This document shows, one piece after another, positions 55,525 through 62,485 of a DNA stretch of 64,000 bases. The DNA is from an uncultured Paracoccaceae bacterium (lineage in GTDB: Bacteria; Pseudomonadota; Alphaproteobacteria; Rhodobacterales; Rhodobacteraceae). The notes beneath the pieces were generated by a model. The model saw only the letters and a list, made by a program, of their open reading frames with translations. It did not search any database and had not been told where the DNA came from. Location of the stretch: NCBI GenBank assembly GCA_951812305.1, contig CATOSB010000001.1:62001-126000 (forward strand), written 5' to 3'. How positions within the stretch are numbered: the first letter of the stretch is position 1; the number at the start of each line of letters is the position of its first letter. The translations under genes were made by a program, and so were the position numbers.

Positions 55525-55925
55525 ACCCTCAAAATAGAAACCTCCGTGCCTGTGACCATGCGGCAAAGTGATTCACAGGCATCAAAATCATCAGGCCAAT
55601 TCAGGCGCAGGAGTGTAATACGCGTCGCCCGCGCGAAAACTTTCTGGAAGGTCTTCGGCAAAAGTCATGATGCCTTCCTCGTAACCCGCCGTCAGCCCGA
55701 CAATTGTCATACCGCGTGATGCGAGTTCGCGAAAATCGATGGTACGCCCGCCATAGGCCCCGCTGACAGAGATGGTGATGTGTTCCTTGCCCGGTGGAAT
55801 GCGCTCGTCATCCCACATACCCAGAACACCCATCCACCAGACATAATCGCGCCCGCGATAGCGACGGGGCAACCTGTCATGTGGACCGACAGATAGGGCG
55901 ACGTGACGACCGGATCGTTGCAGTT

Positions 55926-56277
55926 CATCGGCAATTGTAGCGCGACAAAAGTCTTTGGAATCGGCGGAGTTTTTGGCTGGAAACCGGTTGGATTTTCGGG
56001 AGCGGTTGAATTAGGCCTGACGCGGATGTTCACAAATCCGGAGACAAGCCACGCGATTGCCTGCCCGTGGGGTGGCGATCAAGCCTTGCAGTTGGCCCGT
56101 TTATCCCAGCCGAGCCCGTACGAAATCAAAGGATAGCACCCAGCTTCACCAAATCGCCAGCCCGTGGGGACGGGCAGGCGATCGCGCGGCGGCCCGAGGG
56201 GCCTTGATTCCGCGCGCGGGTGCAGGCCACCAATGCCCGCTTCAGGCCAAAACCCGACAATTGCGCCCTTATGCTTT
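55926..56277. other. intergenic stretch holding repeat copy R2
   Basis: 352 bases with no gene I can support. 55926-56050 is the unidentified sequence joined to the truncated FMO; 56051-56218 is the R-family repeat. The frames found here are shadows of the repeat. Confidence 0.6.
56051..56218 (+). repeat. R-family TIR element, copy R2
   Basis: Left end GCGATTGCCTGCCCGTGGGG, right end ACGGGCAGGCGATCGCGCGG with a GC-rich tail (GGCCCGAGGGGCCTTGATTC). The interior matches R1 and R3 (CCCGTTTATCCCAGCC). Confidence 0.8.
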
Positions 56278-57426
56278 CTATCCGGAAGCGTCGAAACCAT
56301 TCGCACGAACCTCATCGCCATGCTCATCCAAATTCGGCGAGGGACGGGTGAGCGACAAATCGGCCTCTGAAAACTGAAACGGTGGGCGCACTGAAGCCAC
56401 GCCGTCCAGCTCCAACTGCACACCGCGGTGTTGCAGCTGCGGGTCGGCGAACACTTCGGCCATGTCGTTGATGGGGCCGGCTGGCACGCCCTCGTCCTCG
56501 CAAGCGGCCAGCAGTTCGGCCTTGTTCATCTTCCGGGTCGCACCGGTCAGCAGTTCTGCCAGGATTTCGCGATGCGCGATGCGGTCCGCATTTCCGCGAT
56601 ACCTTTCGTCGCCCGCCAGTTCCGGCAAGCCAAGCAATCCGCAAAGCCGCTGATACTGCGCGCCATTCCCGGTTGCGATGATGATCCAGCCATCGGCACA
56701 GTCAAACACCTGATAAGGTGTCAGGTTGGGGTGCGCATTGCCCATTCTGGTCGGCGCTGTGCCGGTGGCTAGATAATTCATCGCCTGATTGGCGGTAATC
56801 GCCGTCGCCGCATCCAACAGCGCCATGTCGATATGTTGTCCTTTGCCGGTGGTCCCGCGCTGAACCAGCGCCGCCAGAATGGCGTTCACCGAATAAAGCC
56901 CGGTGAAGATATCCGTCACTGCCACGCCGACTTTCTGCGGCTGTCCGTCGGGTTCGCCGGTGATCGACATCAACCCAGACATACCTTGGATGATGAAGTC
57001 ATATCCGGCGCGGTGGGCATAAGGGCCGGTCTGGCCAAACCCGGTGATCGAGCAATAGATCAGGCCGGGGTTTGCAGCCTTCAGGCTTGGGTAATCCAGA
57101 CCGTATTTCGCCAGCCCGCCGACTTTGAAATTCTCGATCAGGATGTCGGCCTCGCTGGCCAGCCGCCGCACAAGCGTTTGTCCTTCCTCAGTGCGGAAGT
57201 CCGCCGCGACAGAGCGCTTGCCGCGATTGCAACTGTGGAAATAGGCGGCCGTTTTCTGGCCGTTCCGGGTGATGAATGGTGGCCCCCAATGGCGGGTGTC
57301 ATCGCCTTTTGGTGCCTCGACCTTGATCACATCCGCGCCCAGATCGGCCAGCGTCTGACCTGCCCAGGGGCCAGCCAGAATGCGCGCAAGTTCAAGGACT
57401 TTCAGTCCGGCAAGCGGCGCGGACAT
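56278..57426 (-). CDS. CaiB/BaiF-family (class III) CoA transferase
   Basis: A 382-residue protein from ATG 57426 (MSAPLAGLKVLELARILAGP). Class III CoA transferase landmarks: ADLGADVIKVEAPKGDDTR, NRGKRSVAADFRTEEG, ILIENFKVGGL and the catalytic Asp region GYDFIIQGMSGLMSITGEPD. It transfers CoA between carboxylic acids; the substrate is unknown. It starts eight bases after the dsbA-like stop. Confidence 0.9.
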   Translation of the reverse strand: MSAPLAGLKVLELARILAGPWAGQTLADLGADVIKVEAPKGDDTRHWGPPFITRNGQKTAAYFHSCNRGKRSVAADFRTEEGQTLVRRLASEADILIENFKVGGLAKYGLDYPSLKAANPGLIYCSITGFGQTGPYAHRAGYDFIIQGMSGLMSITGEPDGQPQKVGVAVTDIFTGLYSVNAILAALVQRGTTGKGQHIDMALLDAATAITANQAMNYLATGTAPTRMGNAHPNLTPYQVFDCADGWIIIATGNGAQYQRLCGLLGLPELAGDERYRGNADRIAHREILAELLTGATRKMNKAELLAACEDEGVPAGPINDMAEVFADPQLQHRGVQLELDGVASVRPPFQFSEADLSLTRPSPNLDEHGDEVRANGFDASG

Positions 57427-57433
57427 GTGGGAC

Positions 57434-58114
57434 TCAGAGCTTTTCGTCGAGTAAGGCCGAGAATGACTCGTAAGACTGATCACCGGTTACCAGCTCGCCG
57501 TCGATCAGGAAGCTTGGCGTGGAGCGAATACCGTCGCGGTCCGCATGTTCCTGAAACACGGCGACCATCGCCGGGGCCATATCGCCATCGGTGGTGCAAG
57601 CATCCAGTTCCGCCGCCGTCAGCCCGGCCTTTTTGCCAATGGTCTTCAGGTTTTCGGCGATCTCCGCGGGCCCGTCGCCGTTGGTCCAGCTGGCTTGTTC
57701 GGTGTAAATCAGATCAGAGATTGCGAAATAGCGATTCATGTTTTCATCGGTCACGCCACAACGGGCAACCATGCCAGCCCACAAACCGAAGCGATCAAAG
57801 TAAACCTCGCGATAGATGAAATGCACCTTTCCGGTGTCGATATAGTTCTCTTTGAACTGTTTGAACGTGTTCAGATGAAAGTTCTTGCAATGCGGACAGG
57901 TGTGAGAGGCGTATTCAACAACCGTCAACGGCGCGTCCGGATCGCCCAGCGTCAATTCCAGAACACCGGACGTGTCGATTTCGCCGTCGCTTTCCTGCGC
58001 TTCGGCGGCACCGAACCCGGCAAGCTCAGTCGCGTTGTCTGATGACGGCCACAGGTAATATGCACTGCTCGCAGCAAGGGCGACAACGAATGCGATGATC
58101 GGAAGACGGTTCAT
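57434..58114 (-). CDS. DsbA-family thiol-disulfide oxidoreductase
   Basis: 226 residues from ATG 58114 (MNRLPIIAFVVALAASSAYY). An N-terminal membrane/signal segment is followed by a thioredoxin fold with the CPHC active site (EYASHTCPHCKNFH), an alpha-helical insertion and the cis-Pro loop RSTPSFLIDG. It is a periplasmic oxidoreductase of the DsbA/Com1-like group. It follows the dciA-like gene by 11 bases. Confidence 0.9.
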   Translation of the reverse strand: MNRLPIIAFVVALAASSAYYLWPSSDNATELAGFGAAEAQESDGEIDTSGVLELTLGDPDAPLTVVEYASHTCPHCKNFHLNTFKQFKENYIDTGKVHFIYREVYFDRFGLWAGMVARCGVTDENMNRYFAISDLIYTEQASWTNGDGPAEIAENLKTIGKKAGLTAAELDACTTDGDMAPAMVAVFQEHADRDGIRSTPSFLIDGELVTGDQSYESFSALLDEKL

Positions 58115-58125
58115 TTCGGATAGCC

Positions 58126-58641
58126 TCAATTGGTTTTCTCGCGGGATAGGACGTTTTCGCCCAATGTTTCAAGCGCTTGGCGCAGGTCTGTGTCGGCGAC
58201 GCCGGTTGCGGTTTTCGCGGCCTTCGCCTTGGTCGCCGGGTCGGGGGGTGGTTTTTCCTTTGGCGCGGGCTGAAATTGTACCTGTCCTTCGGCGAATCCG
58301 GTCGGCGCAGTCTGGGTAACCCGAATGTGCTGGATCGCGGCATATCCATAAGCCGCATTTACCCGTTCGCGCACCTTTTCGATCTGCATCTGAAGGATCG
58401 GCGCCTGCGCGCCGGTGGTCAACAGCGTCAGCGTTGCTCCGAATGCCCCGCGCCCGTAGGTCACGTTCACGGGCCGGGCAATGGCGGCAATGTCCGCGCC
58501 AACAAACTCTGCCCAATGGGTCAACAGCCGCGATTCCGCGAATCCGCGCGACTCACTGGCCTTGCGCACACGCGATTTCAAAAGGCCCGAAGCCCTTTCA
58601 AATCCGCGCATTCGCCGGTCATGTTTTGCTGCATCCGCCAC
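58126..58641 (-). CDS. DciA/DUF721-family protein
   Basis: A 171-residue protein. The N-terminal KH-like DUF721 domain includes LLTHWAEFVGADIAAIARPV and GATLTLLTTGAQAPILQMQI ... VRERVNAAYGYAAI. DciA loads the replicative helicase DnaB in bacteria lacking DnaC. The C-terminal tail is disordered and Lys/Pro-rich. It is divergent from mutY with an 80-base gap, a common arrangement in Rhodobacterales. Confidence 0.88.
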   Translation of the reverse strand: MADAAKHDRRMRGFERASGLLKSRVRKASESRGFAESRLLTHWAEFVGADIAAIARPVNVTYGRGAFGATLTLLTTGAQAPILQMQIEKVRERVNAAYGYAAIQHIRVTQTAPTGFAEGQVQFQPAPKEKPPPDPATKAKAAKTATGVADTDLRQALETLGENVLSREKTN

Positions 58642-58721
58642 TGGCGCATCCTTTCCTCACCGCTATTCTAAACCGTGGGGGTCGATGCGCCAGAGGAAAG
58701 CCGTTTTAGGAGACATAAAGA

Positions 58722-59777
58722 TTGCGTGACGACATGTGTTCAACGCTTCTGGCCTGGTATGATGCCCATGCCCGCGTGATGCCGTGGCGGGTTGGTCCGT
58801 CAGACCGGGCGCGCGGCATCCGCCCCGATCCCTATCATGTCTGGCTGTCAGAGGTGATGCTGCAGCAAACGACCGTCGCGGCAGTGGACAAGTATTTCCG
58901 CAGATTTCTGGCGCGTTGGCCGAGCGTCAACGCGTTGGCGGCTGCGGATGACGGCGATGTTATGGCCGAATGGGCGGGGCTTGGATATTACGCCCGTGCG
59001 CGCAACCTGTTGAAATGCGCGCGGGTCATCACCTCAGATTTTGGCGGGACGTTTCCGGAATCCCGCGATTCATTGCTGAACCTGCCCGGAATTGGCCCCT
59101 ACACCGCCAGCGCCATTGCAGCCATCGCATTCGACGAACCTGCGACGGTCGTCGATGGCAATGTCGAGCGGGTCATGGCGCGGCTTCATGCGGTGGAAGC
59201 GCCATTACCGGCGGCCAAAGGCAAACTGGCGAAATTGGCTGCGGATCTGCCTCCTGCAGAACGCCCCGGCGATTATGCGCAGGCGGTCATGGATCTGGGC
59301 GCGACGATCTGTACACCGCGATCGCCCAAATGTGGGATTTGCCCGTGGATGTCCAATTGTCTGGCCCGCGCCAATGGAATGCAGTCGGAATTGCCAAGGC
59401 GCGCGCCGAAAGAGAAGAAACCGATCCGCTTCGGTATCGCCTATATCGCGCGGCGCGCGGATGGCGCCTGGCTGTTGGAAAGACGGCCAAACAACGGGCT
59501 GTTGGGCGGGATGCTCGGCTGGCCTGGTGCCGACTGGGGCGAGAGCGCCATCGAGGCGCCGCCGATCAGTGTAAGCTGGGAAGATGCGGGCGTCGAAGTC
59601 CGCCACACATTCACGCACTTTCACTTGCGGCTAGGATTGCGCATCGCACGGGTCGGTGACACCGCAAAACCAACAACCGGCATGTTCATCGAAAGCGATG
59701 CATTTGATCCCGCCAGCCTGCCGACGGTGATGCGCAAGGCGTATGACCTCGCGGCACCGATCATAGCCGGGAATTGA
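58722..59777 (+). CDS. mutY: A/G-specific adenine glycosylase
   Basis: A 351-residue MutY. The DNA-binding and catalytic domain has WLSEVMLQQTTVAAV, the HhH motif LPGIGPYTASAI and the catalytic Asp in VVDGNVERV. The Fe-S cluster loop is CTPRSPKCGICPWMSNC. A C-terminal NUDIX-like domain recognises 8-oxoG (GIAYIARRADGAWLLERRP...GMLGWPG). It removes A paired with 8-oxoG. TTG 58722 lies eight bases after AGGAGA; the next ATG (58734) is too far from it. Confidence 0.95.
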   Translation: MRDDMCSTLLAWYDAHARVMPWRVGPSDRARGIRPDPYHVWLSEVMLQQTTVAAVDKYFRRFLARWPSVNALAAADDGDVMAEWAGLGYYARARNLLKCARVITSDFGGTFPESRDSLLNLPGIGPYTASAIAAIAFDEPATVVDGNVERVMARLHAVEAPLPAAKGKLAKLAADLPPAERPGDYAQAVMDLGATICTPRSPKCGICPWMSNCLARANGMQSELPRRAPKEKKPIRFGIAYIARRADGAWLLERRPNNGLLGGMLGWPGADWGESAIEAPPISVSWEDAGVEVRHTFTHFHLRLGLRIARVGDTAKPTTGMFIESDAFDPASLPTVMRKAYDLAAPIIAGN

Positions 59778-59831
59778 TCGGTCGCGGCATTCAGCATATG
59801 TAAACACTGGGGGAAACGACGGAGCAGTGTG

Positions 59832-60971
59832 ATGATCCCCACGTCTCAAGTCGCAAACATATCCCGCGCGCTGCCGTTCTGGATGTCGCTGGTCATGATA
59901 CCGCTGGCCTGGATGGCGACAATTCATGGCGGTTGGTGGCTTGTGGGCGTGCCGGTCTTCGGGCTGATCGTGCTGCCCATTCTCGACGGCATTCTGGGGT
60001 TGAACGCGGAAAATGCCGACCCTGACACGCCCGATCAGGATCTTGGCTGGTACCGCTTGATCACGTTGATCTGGGTGCCCTTGCAGCTGATCACGATCTT
60101 TGGCGCGCTTTGGTACGTCACCGCGAACGACCACATGAGCGGGCTGCAGCAATGGCTGTTATTCGCCCTTAGCATCGGGGTGATGACCGGTGCGATCGGG
60201 ATCAACTATTCCCATGAATTGATGCACCAATCGCCGCGCCTTGAACGCGATGCCGGTGATCTTTTGCTGGCGTCGGTTCTTTATTCGCATTTCCGTACCG
60301 AGCATCTGCTGATCCACCACCGTCATGTCGGCACCCCCAAGGATGCAGTGACCGCGCGCTACAATGAAGGGTTTCACAGGTTCTTTCCGCGTGTGTTGCG
60401 GCAATGTTTTGTGTCGGCCTTTGAGGCGGAAAAAGAGCGCCTGAGCCGCAAGGACCTGCCGTGGTATCACCACACCAACCCGTTCTGGCGCTACTGGGTG
60501 TTGCAGGGCGTGATGCTGGTTCTGGCCATTCTGATCGGCGGCTGGTTCGGTCTGTGGCTGTTCATTGTTCAGGCCTTCACCGCGATCCTTTATCTGGAAC
60601 TGGTGAATTACATGGAACATTACGGCCTGACGCGGAAGCATCTGGGCGAGGGCAAATATGAACACGTCCTGCCGCGTCACAGTTGGAATTCCTCACACAC
60701 CGCGTCGAACTGGATGCTGATCAATCTGCAGAGGCATTCAGATCACCATTATAAGCCGAGCCGCCGATTTCCGCTGTTGCAGACTTATTCCCCGGATGAA
60801 GTCCCGACGCTGCCACTGGGGTATCCCACGATGGGATTTGTCGCGCTGATCCCGCCTTTGTGGCGACGACTGATGAACCCGAAGGTGCGCGCGTGGCGGG
60901 CGCGGTATTATCCGGAAATTGAGGACTGGCAGCCCTATTCGAAGGGAACAAACCCGTTGCCGGTGCGATGA
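59832..60971 (+). CDS. alkB: alkane 1-monooxygenase (AlkB-type, membrane di-iron)
   Basis: A 379-residue membrane enzyme. The three His boxes are NYSHELMHQ, EHLLIHHRHVGTPKD and LQRHSDHHY, and the AlkB-specific NYMEHYGL is present. Hydrophobic segments lie at about residues 16-60, 82-130 and 225-260. It hydroxylates terminal carbons of alkanes or related fatty chains with a rubredoxin partner, which is not in the window. The start ATG is seven bases after GGAG. Confidence 0.92.
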   Translation: MIPTSQVANISRALPFWMSLVMIPLAWMATIHGGWWLVGVPVFGLIVLPILDGILGLNAENADPDTPDQDLGWYRLITLIWVPLQLITIFGALWYVTANDHMSGLQQWLLFALSIGVMTGAIGINYSHELMHQSPRLERDAGDLLLASVLYSHFRTEHLLIHHRHVGTPKDAVTARYNEGFHRFFPRVLRQCFVSAFEAEKERLSRKDLPWYHHTNPFWRYWVLQGVMLVLAILIGGWFGLWLFIVQAFTAILYLELVNYMEHYGLTRKHLGEGKYEHVLPRHSWNSSHTASNWMLINLQRHSDHHYKPSRRFPLLQTYSPDEVPTLPLGYPTMGFVALIPPLWRRLMNPKVRAWRARYYPEIEDWQPYSKGTNPLPVR

Positions 60972-61017
60972 GAGCGCTTGTGGGCCGGAGCGAACATTGA
61001 GAGTTGACAATGAGACT

Positions 61018-61245
61018 CGCGATTGCCTGCCCGTGGGGTGGCGATGCAACCCTGCAGTTTGCCCGTTTATCCCAGCCAAGTCCGTGAAAGTTCAACGGCC
61101 TGCGCCAGCCCCACCAAATCGCCAGCCCCCTCTCGTGCATTGCATCACTATGCAATGCACTGCCGGCAACACATTGCTTTGGCAATGCGTGAGAGGCGGG
61201 ACGGGCAGGCGATCACGCGGCGGCCCAAGGGCCTTGATCCCGCGT
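61018..61245 (+). repeat. R-family TIR element, copy R3, carrying hairpin insertion E3
   Basis: Same ends as R2 (GCGATTGCCTGCCCGTGGGG left, ACGGGCAGGCGATCACGCGG right). Near its right end the CCCGTGGGG of the other copies is broken by the palindromic insertion at 61128-61196. It fills most of the 295-base gap between the convergent alkB and FAD oxidoreductase genes. Confidence 0.78.
61128..61196 (+). repeat. E-family element E3, doubled and inverted, inside R3
   Basis: It begins CCCTCTCG, contains TGCATTGCAT-cact-ATGCAATGCA, then CTGCCGGCAACA. A second arm follows in reverse, ending GCAATGCGTGAGAGG. The outer CCTCTC and GAGAGG pair. Head and tail words match E1. Confidence 0.6.
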
Positions 61246-61266
61246 GGATCAAATTGAAAACGCTCT

Positions 61267-62484
61267 TTAGATAACCGCCTTCTCCACCAGAGGTTCCCCG
61301 CGCAGAACCCGGTCGAAATGATAAGGCGACAGGTCAAGCGACCGGTACGCACCATAGGTCAACCACTCCGCCGTTGCCCGACCCATCGCCGGGGATTGCT
61401 GCAAGCCATGCCCCGAAAACCCGTTCAGGAACAGGAAGTTCCCGATCTCAGGATGTGGCCCGATTACAGCGTTCTGATCGAGCGTGTTATAGGCGTAATG
61501 ACCGGCCCATTCGGACACCACACGGATCGCCTCGAACTGCGGGATGCGTGTGGCGATCACCGGCCAGACGTGATCCATCCAGCGGTTGTGATCCATCGCA
61601 AAGTCGGTCGGGTCAACCGCCGGGTCGGGATCAGCCGGACACCCGGCCAGATAGCTTTTCGGCCCGTCCTGACGCATATGAACACCCGATGGATCGATGG
61701 TCAGTGGTAATTCCTGATCAAGCGGCTGTTCGGCGGTGAAGATCCAGGTGAAGCGCTTGCGCGGTTCGACCGGCAGTTCGATCCCCGCCATTGCCGCTGT
61801 CAGCGCGCCGCGCGGGCCAGAGGCATTCACCATCTGGCCACAAGCAATCACGTCGCCCGAGGCCAGCGTAACGCTGGTGATTTTGTTGCCTTCGCGATTG
61901 ATACCGACAACCTCGCCGTCGATATATTCGATCCCACGTTCACGGGCCGACCGGCGGAACCATTCGAAAACTGTGCCGCCGTCCCAGTACCCTTCGTCTT
62001 TCTTGTTGATGCTGCCCAGTACGATGTCGTCGAGTGCATAAAACGGGTATTCTGCGGCAATTTCATCGGGTGTCATCAGCCGGGTTTCGGCCCCGGCGGC
62101 AATCTGCACCGCTTGGTTCTCGCGCAGAACACCAGCAAAGCCATCATTGTCGGCCAGATACATATACCCGTAACTCTGGATGCCCATCTCGGGCACCCGC
62201 ACGTCCCCGCCCATATAGCTGCGCAGGTTCTTGATGAAATCGGCCGCAAACTGGGAAATGCGCACGTTTAGCTCGTTGGAAAACTGCTGCCGGATGCAGG
62301 AATTGGTGTGTGCCGTGGAACACCACTCATAGGACGGGTCGCGTTCGATCACCAAAACCGAGCCATCAAAATCCGGGTTCGCCGTCAGGAACCATGCCGT
62401 CGACGATCCCATCATCGCGCCGCCGATGATCACAACGTCATAGGAGGATTTCGTGGGTGTTTTTGGGAAGGCACCTGTGGACAT
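61267..62484 (-). CDS. FAD-dependent oxidoreductase (DAO / sarcosine oxidase-like)
   Basis: A 405-residue protein. N-terminal FAD fold YDVVIIGGAMMGSSTAWFLT, then CIRQQFSNELNVRISQFA, substrate-domain strands, and the C-terminal NGFSGHGLQQSPAMGRATAE typical of glycine/D-amino-acid oxidase family members. ATG 62484 lies one base after the hyuB stop, so the two are translationally linked. The likely substrate is an N-methyl amino acid or related amine. Confidence 0.87.
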   Translation of the reverse strand: MSTGAFPKTPTKSSYDVVIIGGAMMGSSTAWFLTANPDFDGSVLVIERDPSYEWCSTAHTNSCIRQQFSNELNVRISQFAADFIKNLRSYMGGDVRVPEMGIQSYGYMYLADNDGFAGVLRENQAVQIAAGAETRLMTPDEIAAEYPFYALDDIVLGSINKKDEGYWDGGTVFEWFRRSARERGIEYIDGEVVGINREGNKITSVTLASGDVIACGQMVNASGPRGALTAAMAGIELPVEPRKRFTWIFTAEQPLDQELPLTIDPSGVHMRQDGPKSYLAGCPADPDPAVDPTDFAMDHNRWMDHVWPVIATRIPQFEAIRVVSEWAGHYAYNTLDQNAVIGPHPEIGNFLFLNGFSGHGLQQSPAMGRATAEWLTYGAYRSLDLSPYHFDRVLRGEPLVEKAVI

Positions 62485-62485
62485 G

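Larger units (their letters stand above)
53588..55615 (-). mobile_element. compound IS630-type B / IS200 element, copy 2
   Basis: 2028 bp, same outer ends and internal order as the unit at 9887, flanked by TA (53586-53587 and 55616-55617). It is about 93 bp longer because 60 bp of the transposase 3' end is replaced by about 150 bp including an IS66 tail. Confidence 0.88.
53171..55925 (-). pseudogene. flavin monooxygenase, split by IS630::IS200 and lacking its N-terminus
   Basis: The right part (55925 to 55618) encodes IADELQRSGRHVALSVGPHD, RRYRGRDYVWWMGVLGMWD and LPESFRAGDAYY. The left part (53585 to 53171) continues LEFLDRCDTYVRANGLDLPQ, ILWATGYRPDFSWL (the FMO ATGY motif) and GIYFLGLPWL. 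Deleting the IS and one TA joins the two in frame (DAYYLEFLD). Upstream of IADELQ the frame is lost near 55925, so the FAD-binding GxGxxG part is absent. It belongs to the CzcO/YUCCA-like FMO class, substrate unknown. Confidence 0.83.
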
